This document shows positions 14,690 through 23,180 of a stretch of DNA of 32,126 nucleotides, one piece after another. The position numbers were made by a program, and so were the translations under genes. Origin of the DNA: Candidatus Hydrothermarchaeota archaeon. GTDB lineage: Archaea > Hydrothermarchaeota > Hydrothermarchaeia > Hydrothermarchaeales > WAQR01. The stretch spans positions 1-32,126 of the forward strand of contig WAQR01000125.1 in NCBI GenBank assembly GCA_015520145.1. The letters are read 5' to 3'. Every line of letters starts with the position of its first letter. Within the stretch, counting starts at the first letter, position 1. The notes below the pieces were generated by a model that saw only the letters and a list, made by a program, of their open reading frames with translations, ran no database searches and had not been told where the DNA came from.

Positions 14690-15409
14690 GTGGGCGATAT
14701 TGATAGAATAAAAACATACGTCCAAGGATTAGATAAGCATATATCTGGCGGTATACCCAGAGGAAGCGTTTCTATTGTATGCGGGACTCCCGGTACCATG
14801 AAATCCTCCCTTTGCTACAGTATTCTATACAACAATGCTTTAAAGGAAGATATAAAGGGGCTGTATCTCACCCTGGAACAGGATATCCAGAGTTTAAAGC
14901 AGCAGATGAAGATGCTGAAAATGAACGGCCACAAAAATCTTTCGATTGTGGATTTTGACAACGTGCAGAACAAGATTAATAAACAGAAATCTGAAGAGAA
15001 CTGGATACATAGAATAAAGGTGTATATAGACGATATCAAAGACAAGGGATATGACTTAATAGTTGTGGATTCTCTGGATGCCCTCTATTCTCTTACAAGT
15101 ATCAAAGATCCACGAAGAGAGATATTTTATTTTTTCACAGCACTTCGGGACACCAGGCTGACAAGTCTCCTGATATCGGAGATGTCTTTAAACTCTCCAA
15201 ACTACAGTCATTATGGAGTAGAGGCATTTTTGGCAGATGCGATTATCCATATGGACTTTCAGAAACGAGGAGACATACTAAGCTCTCTTGAGAGATATAT
15301 CGGTATTGTAAAGATGAGAAACACATATCATGACACGCATTATTTCCCGATACTTTACACAGATAACAGGTTCACGGTATATGCGAGGGAGGATCTGGAA
15401 CTTGAATGA
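14690..15409 (+). CDS. KaiC-like single-domain ATPase, GTPGTMKSS variant
   Basis: A 239-residue RecA-superfamily ATPase of the KaiC-like group. The Walker A loop is CGTPGTMKSS at 31-40, with Met in place of the usual Gly before Lys; this variant occurs in a group of archaeal KaiC-like proteins and the Lys and Ser are kept. LYLTLEQDIQSL carries the catalytic-glutamate position, DLIVVDSLDALYSL is Walker B, and SLERYIGIVKMRNTYHDTHY is the C-terminal KaiC signature. The start is GTG with GGTGATC before it. It differs clearly from the paralogue at 12765, so the two are not a recent duplication. It converges on the Lrp-like gene, with a T-run at about 15467-15473 between them. Confidence 0.85.
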   Translation: MGDIDRIKTYVQGLDKHISGGIPRGSVSIVCGTPGTMKSSLCYSILYNNALKEDIKGLYLTLEQDIQSLKQQMKMLKMNGHKNLSIVDFDNVQNKINKQKSEENWIHRIKVYIDDIKDKGYDLIVVDSLDALYSLTSIKDPRREIFYFFTALRDTRLTSLLISEMSLNSPNYSHYGVEAFLADAIIHMDFQKRGDILSSLERYIGIVKMRNTYHDTHYFPILYTDNRFTVYAREDLELE

Positions 15410-15464
15410 TTGGAATACTGGGATGATTGTGATGATTCAAGTAAAAAGTAAAAGAAGTAAGTGA

Positions 15465-16127
15465 CTATTTTTTTCTAGAAGACAGGGATGGAAACCGTTT
15501 TTTAAATTCGGCTGGCAGTTCAAGTTCCTTATCTTCTTTAAATGAGCCTTTCATGAAATTTATATAATCCTTATCAATAAAAAAGTCATGTACACCCTTC
15601 CCTTTAATAAGTAGAAAGGTGATCTTTGTGTCTGTGAACTTGTCAGATACATAGTACTGCGAATAGATGATTGCATCGTGCTCCGAGGTTGCGTGTCCTA
15701 CTATGATTGTCATGGGCCTCTCGCCAAAACATGTCATAATATTGCTTATAATTGCCCTCCCGTTCCCGCTTGGAAGTATGAATATATCTCCATTCTTCTT
15801 TTCGTAGTCTTCAAGTGATGCAATAATCTCCTTTTCGACATTAAAGTTTGCATCCATATCCTCCCCTTCAATCAGTACCAGGAATTCCGTTGGATAACCC
15901 AGCTTTTTCCAGTCTATAATCGCGGTGTATCCTTTGATTATACCCTGTGACTCCAGGTCCTTACGGTAATAGGACGCCGAATTTGCACTTTTTAGTTTCA
16001 GCGGCACCATCAGCTCTGAGTCAGATATCCTCCCATTTTTCAGGATGCTTGCAAGTACAATTGATTTCCTTTCATTCAATTCAGGCGATATTTTTCTGGC
16101 ATTTTTTATTTCTTCATCAGTTAACAT
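15465..16127 (-). CDS. Lrp/AsnC-like winged-helix transcriptional regulator
   Basis: A 220-residue protein with an N-terminal helix-turn-helix of Lrp/AsnC style (RKSIVLASILKNGRISDSEL, then SANSASYYRKDLESQGIIKGYTAIIDWKKLGY). The YRKDLESQGIIKGY hinge is typical of that group. The C-terminal part (EFLVLIEGEDMDANFNVEKE and on) starts like the RAM ligand-binding domain and then carries an extra 70 residues that I do not recognise. It probably regulates nearby or metabolic genes in response to a small molecule. The upstream 120 bases are very AT-rich, with several TATA-like words. It is transcribed away from elp3's end, with a terminator-like T-run pair between them. Confidence 0.75.
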   Translation of the reverse strand: MLTDEEIKNARKISPELNERKSIVLASILKNGRISDSELMVPLKLKSANSASYYRKDLESQGIIKGYTAIIDWKKLGYPTEFLVLIEGEDMDANFNVEKEIIASLEDYEKKNGDIFILPSGNGRAIISNIMTCFGERPMTIIVGHATSEHDAIIYSQYYVSDKFTDTKITFLLIKGKGVHDFFIDKDYINFMKGSFKEDKELELPAEFKKRFPSLSSRKK

Positions 16128-16208
16128 TTTATCTGCCTAGTAATTATAATTATATCATCTATCATATAAATATTTTTTTATATTTTACTATAAAATATTC
16201 ACTTCTTT

Positions 16209-16238
16209 AAAAAAAATATACGTTATTCTACAAAAAAA
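16209..16238 (-). terminator. Poly-T terminator after elp3
   Basis: Just downstream of the elp3 stop the minus strand carries T7 (16232-16238) and then T8 (16209-16216). Runs of T without a strong hairpin are the usual archaeal intrinsic terminator. Confidence 0.55.
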
Positions 16239-16248
16239 GTTATCGAAA

Positions 16249-17862
16249 TTATAATTTCTTCCTCATGTATGGTCCAAATGCATGGTAGCCATGTTTCCTG
16301 TAGTACTCCCTTGTACCGATCGCGCTTGTTATTAGAATATTGTCTCTTCCATTTATTGCAGATACATTTTCAGCCTCTTTTAATAACAGCGCGCCAAGCC
16401 CCCTGTGCTGCCTGGCCTTTTTTATCTCTTTTCCGATAGGTACCATCTGCCCCACCACACGGAGCTCCCTGATAATTGCTGTCTTTCCATCAATCTCTTT
16501 ACGTCTGGCATCCTCTGAAGGAAATCTGAGGCGGAGATATGCGATAAGTGCATCATTTTCCACGTCTTCTGCTGAGATGAAATGCTCTTCTCCTCCAGAG
16601 GCCTGGTAGACCTCTTTTAGAACCTCGATTCCACCAATCTTTATGCCCTTTTTATATACGAGATGGCCGGCATCCCGGCATCTGATACATCGGCACCTGA
16701 AACCGTTCTCTTCAAGCTGTCTGTAAACCACATCGCCCAGATCGCCTTTTTTTACCCCTGCTTCAATAAGCTTAGCCGGGATATCTCGTTGTATGCGCAT
16801 GGTTCTCGTCCATTTAGGCATCTTTTTCTTTATCTCGGTTAAAAGGGCGGCTGCCTCCTCGTCAGAATATGGTGAATACTCTCCATCTTTCCACATATCA
16901 AAGAGTTCCGTCCCCCTGATGACAAGTGCCGGATAGATCTTGATAAAGTCAGGCTTGAAGTTCTCGTCAGTAAAGATGGTATCGAAGATTTTAATGTCGG
17001 TCTTAAAATTCGAGAAAAGCCCCGGCATGATATGGTAGCCGACTTTGAGCCCGGAATCCTTGAGCCTGCGGGTGGCGTCGATTACGTCTTTTATGGTATG
17101 TCCCCGTTTTACCTTCCTGTATATCGGATCGTATATTGTCTGGACGCCAAGTTCCACCCTGGTAACTCCGAGTTCGAGCATTTTATCTATCTGTCCCTGC
17201 CCTGCAAAATCAGGGCGGGTTTCAAGGGTTATGCCGACATTCCTTACACGTGCATTCTCGTTTTCGTTCTGTACGTCAATCAAGTCCGATTTCAGGCGGG
17301 ATGTTCTATTCGGCTCAAGGGCAGATTTAGCTGTTTTAGATAGCTTACCAGCTCCACCAAAATCATTCATTGCTTTAAGACTTTGGGTGATGAACCATTC
17401 CTGATAATCTGCCGGCTGGGCGTTGAATGTGCCTCCCATTACAATAAGCTCAACTTTATCGACAGGATGCCCGATTGATTCAAGCTGTTTTAACCTGTCG
17501 CTGACCTGTTTGTACGGGTCGTAACCAGTCCTCTTTGCACGAAGTGCGGCAGGTTCAAGACCCGTATAGCTCCTGGGAGAGTCCTCTCCTCCAGGACAGT
17601 AGATGCATTCTCCAGGACAGGGATATGGCCGTGCCATCACAGCAACAACTGCTATCCCTGACATCGTCCTTATTGGCTTTTTTACAAGGACTGGCAGTAG
17701 ACGTTCCAGGTCAGATCCATCCACATGGCTTAAGATTTCAGAGTTCGTTGGGATCCTGTCAAGTCTGTATTTTTTTGCAAATCGTGTTTTTATCCTTGTG
17801 ACGTCCTCTCTTGTGACGGTTTTGGTCTTCAATTCCTCGATGATGTCCTGGTAGATGTCCAT
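16249..17862 (-). CDS. elp3: Elp3 tRNA uridine-34 acetyltransferase (radical SAM + GNAT)
   Basis: Elp3 adds a carboxymethyl group to wobble uridine (U34) of tRNAs, using acetyl-CoA and a radical SAM step. The 537-residue protein has, in order, an N-terminal tRNA-binding region, the cluster motif YPCPGECIYCPGGEDSPRSY with the three Cys for the 4Fe-4S centre, the VELIVMGGTFNA strand and the LETRPDF and RVELGVQT barrel motifs. A Cys knuckle (CRCIRCRDAGH) follows, then a GNAT domain with QHRGLGALLLKEAE and REYYRKHGYHAFGPYM. The start at 17862 (MDIYQDII) is chosen because AGGTG lies seven bases before it and family members begin here. The frame stays open upstream to 18321, but that part has no Elp3 similarity. 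Confidence 0.95.
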   Translation of the reverse strand: MDIYQDIIEELKTKTVTREDVTRIKTRFAKKYRLDRIPTNSEILSHVDGSDLERLLPVLVKKPIRTMSGIAVVAVMARPYPCPGECIYCPGGEDSPRSYTGLEPAALRAKRTGYDPYKQVSDRLKQLESIGHPVDKVELIVMGGTFNAQPADYQEWFITQSLKAMNDFGGAGKLSKTAKSALEPNRTSRLKSDLIDVQNENENARVRNVGITLETRPDFAGQGQIDKMLELGVTRVELGVQTIYDPIYRKVKRGHTIKDVIDATRRLKDSGLKVGYHIMPGLFSNFKTDIKIFDTIFTDENFKPDFIKIYPALVIRGTELFDMWKDGEYSPYSDEEAAALLTEIKKKMPKWTRTMRIQRDIPAKLIEAGVKKGDLGDVVYRQLEENGFRCRCIRCRDAGHLVYKKGIKIGGIEVLKEVYQASGGEEHFISAEDVENDALIAYLRLRFPSEDARRKEIDGKTAIIRELRVVGQMVPIGKEIKKARQHRGLGALLLKEAENVSAINGRDNILITSAIGTREYYRKHGYHAFGPYMRKKL

Positions 17863-17940
17863 CTTGTGCACCTTAAAGAGCATCATTACATATATATGCA
17901 CCGTCTGCATAACTTTTATAAATAATCCTGGTGGCAATCC

Positions 17941-18066
17941 TGTTTTGTGACGGCAAAAGTCCTGGACCGAAAATGGGGGCTGAGGGCACCTGCAATGGCC
18001 CACGGGATTACAGACCACATATGGAGCTGGGAAGAACTCCTCTCGTTCGTAGTTCCGCCAAGGTAA
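17941..18066 (+). pseudogene. Scrap of a transposase C-terminus
   Basis: In one plus-strand frame ending at TAA (18064-18066) the translation reads KVLDRKWGLRAPAMAHGITD followed by HIWSWEELLSFVVPPR. This closely matches the conserved C-terminal end of a family of DDE transposases, whose usual wording is RTPAMAAGLTDHIWSLEELL. No N-terminal or catalytic part is present; upstream is the elp3 start region. The 328-base gap 17863-18190 otherwise holds only promoter-like sequence. No terminal repeats were seen, so the element is dead. Confidence 0.65.
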
Positions 18067-18128
18067 GGGAAAATCGGCATGTAGTGACTGATACCTGTAG
18101 ACTGAGTAAATATTGGAGGAAGAAAAAA

Positions 18129-18140
18129 ATGTATAAATAG
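18129..18140 (+). promoter_or_regulatory. TATA-like box before the PfkB gene
   Basis: ATGTATAAATAG fits an archaeal TATA element and would give a leader of about 25-30 bases before the ATG at 18191. A second AT-rich word nearer the start (18155-18165) is an alternative that would give a nearly leaderless message. Confidence 0.4.
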
Positions 18141-18190
18141 GGGACATTACCCAAAAAATATTTACCTCAAGTATATTTACTCCTATACCC

Positions 18191-19135
18191 ATGGATGCAG
18201 TAACAGACGTAGTGACAATAGGCCACACAAGCATTGACAGGGTCAGGATAAAAGGCAGGGATAAGGTCCAGCTCGGCGGGGCGGCGGTATATTCTGCGAT
18301 GGCGGCGAAGATATTCAGCACTGTTGGAATCGTTTCGAGGGTGGGTGATGACTTTCCAGGACGCTTCTACTCGGTACTCAGGAAGCCCGGCATCAATACA
18401 GATGGGCTAAAAAAGGTCAGGGGCAAAAGCACCACCTTTTCAATAGACTATGATAAAGACGGTATGGCGGTCTATAAAGACTATGCGCTAAACGTCGGGG
18501 TCTATATCAGACCTGAGGACATCCCGAAGACCTACCTGGGCTCAAAGGGTTTCCATATAGCACCGATGGCTGCCACAAAACAGGAAATCTTCCTGGACTA
18601 TCTTAGAGAAAAGACACAAGGCGCTGACTGCACCATCTCGCTGAATACTCACATAGGCTATTTCTCCAGGTACAAGAAGAAGATATTTGAACTGATACCA
18701 AAAGTCGATATATTCACAATAAACGATGAAGAGGCGATTTGCCTGACTGACACAAGGAGGCTGGAATATGCGTTAAACGCATTGAAAAAGACAGAACACA
18801 ACATGATAGCTGTGACAATCGGGGTAATCGGCAGCATGGTAATTGATGATGAGATGACATTCTTCCCGTCGGTCTACCAGCCGAAGATAGTTGACCTTAC
18901 AGGTTGCGGGGACGCATTTGCAGGCTCGTTTATCTCAAGTTTTGTAAAGACAAAAGACCCACTAAAATCTGCAAATATTGCAAACAGTGTTGCGAGTATT
19001 GTGGCGACAGGCTGGAATTTCAAAACAATAAAAAATCTGAGATTCGAGTCAATGGAGAATTTTCAGAAATTTGTCGTCTCCAGACAGAAAAAGGCAGGGA
19101 GAACGCAGCGATCTATTGTCGATTACTCCTACTAA
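18191..19135 (+). CDS. PfkB-family carbohydrate kinase
   Basis: A 314-residue ribokinase-fold kinase that phosphorylates a sugar, nucleoside or related alcohol with ATP. The N-terminal part has VVTIGHTSIDRV and the substrate-side GGAAVYSAMAAKIFS; a GDDFPGRFY segment follows. The C-terminal signature DLTGCGDAFAGSF contains the catalytic Asp and the anion hole, with Cys in place of the common Ala (DTTGAGDA). The substrate cannot be told from sequence. The C-terminal 20 residues (RQKKAGRTQRSIVDYSY) are basic. dph2 follows 34 bases later on the same strand, so the two are likely cotranscribed, although their roles do not obviously connect. Confidence 0.88.
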   Translation: MDAVTDVVTIGHTSIDRVRIKGRDKVQLGGAAVYSAMAAKIFSTVGIVSRVGDDFPGRFYSVLRKPGINTDGLKKVRGKSTTFSIDYDKDGMAVYKDYALNVGVYIRPEDIPKTYLGSKGFHIAPMAATKQEIFLDYLREKTQGADCTISLNTHIGYFSRYKKKIFELIPKVDIFTINDEEAICLTDTRRLEYALNALKKTEHNMIAVTIGVIGSMVIDDEMTFFPSVYQPKIVDLTGCGDAFAGSFISSFVKTKDPLKSANIANSVASIVATGWNFKTIKNLRFESMENFQKFVVSRQKKAGRTQRSIVDYSY

Positions 19136-19169
19136 CTTCACAAGAGTTATATCACAAGAGGTATATCAC

Positions 19170-20156
19170 GTGTACAACTTCAAAACAGATAGAATCGCAG
19201 AGATAATAAAAAAGAACGGCTACAGGACAGTCGGCCTCCAGATGCCAGAAGGGCTGAAAGATTATGCAACAGGCATCGCCGACGAGGTCTTAGAAAAAAC
19301 AGGATGCCAGATCATCATATCGTCTGACCCGTGCTACGGCGCATGCGACCTGGCAGATGTGGGTCTGAGCATATTTGGGGCAGACGCATTGTTTCATTTC
19401 GGACACGCCCCTGTCCTCGAGGCCGCGGATATCCCAACGTACTACATCGAGGTGCATATCGATACAGATCCCATCCCGCTGCTTGAAAAGAACCTCTCGA
19501 TGCTCGAAAAGAGGGTCGGACTTGTAACGACAGTACAGCACATAGGTTCTCTGGAGAAGGCCAAGCGATTCCTTGAAAAGAACGGGTTTGATGTCCATAT
19601 CGGGAAGGCCCGGGGCAGGACGAAACACGACGGGCAGGTGCTGGGATGCTCGTTTTCAGCCGCAAGAACTATTGCTGAGAATGTCGATAATTTCGTCTAT
19701 ATCGGGAGCGGTGATTTCCATCCGCTTGGCGTTGCACTGTCAACCGGAAAAAGGACTTATGCCTTTGATATCCTGCAAAACGAGGTAAGGGACATTGAGC
19801 CTTTAAAAGACAGGATAATCAAAAAACGGTTTGCAGAGATTGGAAGGGCAAAGGATGCCAGGACGTTCGGGATAATTGTCGGGAAGAAGAAGGGGCAGAT
19901 GCGAAAGGGTCTGGCAATCAGGATAAAAGAGAGCCTGGAGAAGCGAGGTAAAAAGGCATATCTCATATACCTTGATGAGATCACGCCAGAGAATCTGATT
20001 TCATTTAGAAAGCTCGATGCACTCGTCAATACTGCCTGCCCGAGGGTCACGATAGACGATGCAAAAAGATATAAACAGGTGCTTTTGACCCCGGTAGAAC
20101 TGGAGATTGCCATCGGGGAGAGGGGCTGGGAGGAATATAAGATGGACGAGTTCTAG
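19170..20156 (+). CDS. dph2: Diphthamide synthesis enzyme Dph2 (2-(3-amino-3-carboxypropyl)histidine synthase)
   Basis: Dph2 starts diphthamide formation on elongation factor aEF2: it moves the aminocarboxypropyl group of S-adenosylmethionine to a histidine by a non-classical radical SAM reaction, as a homodimer in archaea. All three cluster cysteines can be placed: Cys59 in SDPCYGACDLAD, Cys160 in QVLGCSFSAA and Cys290 in NTACPRVTIDD. These closely match the Pyrococcus enzyme's 59, 163 and 287. The start is GTG at 19170-19172, with AGAGGT seven bases before it. The frame is open further upstream (to 19071) but overlaps the PfkB gene and lacks family similarity. The 328-residue length is normal. 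Confidence 0.94.
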   Translation: MYNFKTDRIAEIIKKNGYRTVGLQMPEGLKDYATGIADEVLEKTGCQIIISSDPCYGACDLADVGLSIFGADALFHFGHAPVLEAADIPTYYIEVHIDTDPIPLLEKNLSMLEKRVGLVTTVQHIGSLEKAKRFLEKNGFDVHIGKARGRTKHDGQVLGCSFSAARTIAENVDNFVYIGSGDFHPLGVALSTGKRTYAFDILQNEVRDIEPLKDRIIKKRFAEIGRAKDARTFGIIVGKKKGQMRKGLAIRIKESLEKRGKKAYLIYLDEITPENLISFRKLDALVNTACPRVTIDDAKRYKQVLLTPVELEIAIGERGWEEYKMDEF

Positions 20157-20190
20157 GTCTGCCCGGGTTTTGGTCTCAAATACAGGTGGG

Positions 20191-20234
20191 CTGGAAGAGT
20201 ACTGGAAGAGGTCTGGAAGGGTGCAGGAAAAGTT
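20191..20234. repeat. Four 11-bp tandem units before the NAD(P)HX repair gene
   Basis: Units CTGGAAGAGTA, CTGGAAGAGGT, CTGGAAGGGTG and CAGGAAAAGTT follow without gaps, ending at the TATA box of the next gene. The first three differ at two or three positions, the last is more worn. Confidence 0.8.
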
Positions 20235-20240
20235 ATAAAA
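20232..20240 (+). promoter_or_regulatory. TATA-like box of the NAD(P)HX repair gene
   Basis: GTTATAAAA lies about 28 bases before the ATG at 20265 and would start transcription at or beside the start codon. No ribosome-binding site is visible before that ATG, which fits a leaderless message. Confidence 0.6.
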
Positions 20241-20264
20241 CTTAAGACAACTACAAAAGATTCT

Positions 20265-21710
20265 ATGTCCCATGTCGAGGATACCTGGAAGGATTTAATC
20301 ACACACAGGCAGATGCAGATAGTCGATATAAACTCGGGCTACTTTGGCGTGCCTGGAGAAACACTTATGGAAAATGCCGGGAGAGAGGCGTTTTTGGAGA
20401 TCAAAGGCAGGTTCAAATTCAATACTGCTGTAATCTTCTGCGGTACCGGCAACAATGGGGGTGATGGTTTTGTCATTGCAAGATACCTCCATCACGACGG
20501 CAGAGACGTCAGGGTGGTCATTGTTGGTGACATGCCGAAAACCCCTGAGGCGGAAAAGAATTTTTTGAAGATAAAAGACCTGGTTGAAATATCTCAGTTT
20601 AAAAAAACGCCAATTACAGCAGACCTGATTATCGATGCGATTCTCGGCACGGGTATTAAAGGGGAATTGAGAGAACCTGTAAAATCTGCCGTTGAGCTGA
20701 TAAACAGATCAGATGCCCCAAAAGTGAGCATAGACGTGCCGACTGGTCTTGACTTTGATACTGGTAAAGGGGACTGTGTCAGGGCAGATATGGTCATAAC
20801 ATTTCATAAGATGAAAAAAGGGCTTGAAAGATTCAATACCGTTGTAAAGGATATAGGGATCCCAGAAGAGGCGGAGACCCACGTCGGTCCTGGAGATATC
20901 ATATTCAATTTGAAAAAGAGAAAAAGAGATTCGCACAAAGGAGACCACGGCAGGGTCGTAATCGTTGGAGGAAGCGACCTCTTCTATGGAGCGCCGATAC
21001 TAAGCGGGACTGGTGCATTGAATTCTGGAGCGGACCTCGTGTATCTTGTCGTTCCTGAGATAAATTTTGATATCACAAGGTGCTGCCGGCCGGATTTTAT
21101 TGTCAGGAAATATGATGGAGAATTTCTAAACAAAAATGCCGTTGATACCGTTTTGAATCTTTCAAAAGACTGTGATTCGATGGTCATTGGCCCTGGCCTT
21201 GGAGTAAAGGAGGAGACCCTGGATGCGGTTACCGCTATACTGGAGAGGACTGATATCCCGGCCGTTGTGGATGCTGATGCGATAAAAGCTGTTAAACCGC
21301 CAATTAAAAATGCGGTGATAACCCCGCATGCAGGTGAGTTCAGGTCAATGACAGGGAAATCCCCTGACCTTGAAACCGTCCTTGATTATGCTAAAAGGTT
21401 CAATTCTGTAATCGTTTTGAAATCCGCAGTCGATATAATTGCGGCACAAAACGGGCAGTACAGATACAATTCTACAGGGAACCCGGGTATGACTGTCGGC
21501 GGGACGGGCGATGTCCTGGCAGGTGTCACAGCAGGGTTTATCGCCCAGGGAGTCGGACTTTTCGAGTCTGCACTGTGTTCTTCTTTTATAACAGGATTTT
21601 GCGGAGACGAACTTGAGAAACGCAAGGGATACCGCTATACTGCAACTGATGTGGCAGAGGAGATCCCATTTTCTATAAGGAAGATCCAGCACATGGCAGA
21701 GAGGTTGTGA
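20265..21710 (+). CDS. nnr: Bifunctional NAD(P)H-hydrate epimerase / ADP-dependent NAD(P)HX dehydratase
   Basis: This enzyme repairs damaged NADH and NADPH: the N-terminal half epimerises hydrated NAD(P)H and the C-terminal half dehydrates the S form using ADP or ATP. Residues 1-215 form the YjeF N-terminal domain, with VIFCGTGNNGGDGFVIARYL, DAILGTGIKG and SIDVPTGLDFDTG. Residues 225-481 form the ribokinase-like NnrD domain, with HKGDHGRVVIVGGS, MVIGPGLG, VVDADAIKAV, VITPHAGEF and GNPGMTVGGTGDVLAGV, which carries the catalytic Asp. Both halves look intact, and 481 residues is the usual length. The gene appears to have its own promoter. Confidence 0.95.
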   Translation: MSHVEDTWKDLITHRQMQIVDINSGYFGVPGETLMENAGREAFLEIKGRFKFNTAVIFCGTGNNGGDGFVIARYLHHDGRDVRVVIVGDMPKTPEAEKNFLKIKDLVEISQFKKTPITADLIIDAILGTGIKGELREPVKSAVELINRSDAPKVSIDVPTGLDFDTGKGDCVRADMVITFHKMKKGLERFNTVVKDIGIPEEAETHVGPGDIIFNLKKRKRDSHKGDHGRVVIVGGSDLFYGAPILSGTGALNSGADLVYLVVPEINFDITRCCRPDFIVRKYDGEFLNKNAVDTVLNLSKDCDSMVIGPGLGVKEETLDAVTAILERTDIPAVVDADAIKAVKPPIKNAVITPHAGEFRSMTGKSPDLETVLDYAKRFNSVIVLKSAVDIIAAQNGQYRYNSTGNPGMTVGGTGDVLAGVTAGFIAQGVGLFESALCSSFITGFCGDELEKRKGYRYTATDVAEEIPFSIRKIQHMAERL

Positions 21711-21794
21711 AATAAAATCCGTCCGGTATAATGCTCAAGAACCCATCTTGACAGTTACTTTAGTTGGCTTAGGGAGCAGAGTATCAAATTCTAT

Positions 21795-22892
21795 CTAGAG
21801 TTTAAATAGGCTGACAGCAAGCCCTATAAACGCAAGCCCTGCTGCAAAATACATGACGGCATGAAACCCGCCTCCAATTTGCGCAATCGCACCGCCCAGC
21901 AACGGCCCGACTGCCATAGAAATGCTTGTCACAGAATTTAATATACCGACTGATGTCGACTTCTCCCTGTTGTTATCTGTTAGATACTTCAAATTGCCGA
22001 CATAGAGATATGAAAACGAAATTGCAAGTAATATCTGGATCGGTATGACCTGGTAGAAATTATCAGGGAAGACATAAGATAAAAACACCAGGGCAGATAC
22101 CACAAGCCCGATATTTATGAGCCTGACATCATTTTTCCAGTCAAGCTGCCTCATTATAAAAAACTGCGTGCCGGCATTGATAAAATACATCGCCCCTATC
22201 CAGAATCTGGTTGCTCCAAGTTCTGCCAGATAGAGCGGGAATATAATCCAGATAGAGAATGCCGCAGTATGCCTCAAAAAGACCGGAAGATACACTACCC
22301 AGTTCTTCTTTATCACATCTTTTGGAAATAGCGGGACACTCACCCGAACCATCATCACCTCTGGCAGTCTCAGGGCTATAAGAAGTGAGATTAGAAAGAA
22401 GACAGAACTGAGTAAAAAGACCGCCCAGTACGGGAGGAGTGTATTTATATATATAAATGCCTCGCCCTGCTGGGCTATCACACCTGCAAGCAGCCCCCCG
22501 AATGCCCAGCCCAGTGACCCATACGAAGCGAAATTCCCAAGCTTTCGCCCTGACTCGTAGGTATAGGCTATCAGAGGTGCTGTAAAAATGCCAAGTGAAA
22601 AACCTGCAAGCCCCCTTATTATTATCAATGACCGGACGTCGTATGCAAATATCTGCAAAAAGAAAAAGACCGTTGCAGAGAAGAGTCCCAGCTTTAAAAA
22701 ACTCCTTCTATCCCTCATATCCGATGCCCTGCCAAAGATGAATGATGAAAGGAATATAGTAAGACCATACGAAGCACCGATTAGACCTATCTCTGTATTA
22801 GTTGCACCGAGTTCCATGGCAAGGTTCGGGATAAATACCGATGACATCATCGCTGATGTGTATGACAGAAAGAGGATTATATTTGACTTCAT
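21795..22892 (-). CDS. Major facilitator superfamily transporter
   Basis: A 365-residue membrane protein with about 11-12 hydrophobic segments across its whole length. The loop between the second and third segments reads FIFGRASDMRDRRSFLKLG, which is the MFS motif A (GxxxDxxxRR). FSLGIFTAPLIAYTYE fits motif B/C positions in the N-half, and GILNSVTSISMAVGPLLGG resembles the motif C of drug exporters. The substrate is unknown; similarity in style is to drug/metabolite efflux carriers. It is shorter than the usual 400 residues because loops are short. GGTGA lies five bases before the ATG. It stands alone, with a 393-base gene-free region upstream. Confidence 0.88.
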   Translation of the reverse strand: MKSNIILFLSYTSAMMSSVFIPNLAMELGATNTEIGLIGASYGLTIFLSSFIFGRASDMRDRRSFLKLGLFSATVFFFLQIFAYDVRSLIIIRGLAGFSLGIFTAPLIAYTYESGRKLGNFASYGSLGWAFGGLLAGVIAQQGEAFIYINTLLPYWAVFLLSSVFFLISLLIALRLPEVMMVRVSVPLFPKDVIKKNWVVYLPVFLRHTAAFSIWIIFPLYLAELGATRFWIGAMYFINAGTQFFIMRQLDWKNDVRLINIGLVVSALVFLSYVFPDNFYQVIPIQILLAISFSYLYVGNLKYLTDNNREKSTSVGILNSVTSISMAVGPLLGGAIAQIGGGFHAVMYFAAGLAFIGLAVSLFKL

Positions 22893-22939
22893 TATTTCAC
22901 CATCAAAGTTTCAATTTCAAAGCTCTTTTGATGCAGGAG

Positions 22940-23127
22940 TTAATAATTTTAACTGAAATGAACAGTTAATCGTGTTTTTGTTCAGTCTAATTAATATTTA
23001 ATCTTTTTAATCTGTTTACGGTTAATATAATACCACCGCAAGTAATATATATGCACGATAACCATTAAAACATTAACGGATGGTTAGTATTTCTTTCTAT
23101 TTTTCTAACCTCCGCTCTTACCCCCTT
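22940..23127. other. AT-rich gene-free stretch upstream of the MFS gene
   Basis: No gene is visible. The sequence has several GTTAAT words and an inverted repeat TAACCAT (23059-23065) / ATGGTTA (23080-23086) with a 14-base loop. It probably carries the promoter of the minus-strand transporter and possibly a regulator site. Confidence 0.4.
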
Positions 23128-23158
23128 TTTTATGTAATTTACATAAAATTAATATATG
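23128..23158 (+). promoter_or_regulatory. 21-bp palindrome directly followed by a TATA box
   Basis: TTTTATGTAA, one T, then TTACATAAAA form a perfect inverted repeat at 23128-23148. The TATA-like AATATATG follows at about 23151-23158. A dimeric repressor or activator bound here would sit where TFB and TBP bind. A transcript starting about 25 bases past the TATA would begin at the 5' arm of the hairpin at 23181. Confidence 0.6.
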
Positions 23159-23180
23159 AGTTGTGTATGAAAATTATTCA

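Noticed and set aside
17863..18321. Upstream extension of the elp3 frame by about 150 codons
   Set aside because: The added part lacks Elp3 similarity and overlaps the PfkB gene and the transposase scrap; a well-placed AGGTG supports the start at 17862.
19071..19169. Upstream extension of the dph2 frame into the PfkB gene
   Set aside because: It overlaps the PfkB coding end and lacks Dph2 similarity; GTG at 19170 has a well-spaced AGAGGT.
22920..22975. Possible C/D-box small RNA (TGATG followed by CTGA and AATGA words)
   Set aside because: The C box does not match RTGATGA and the spacing to the D-like words is poor.
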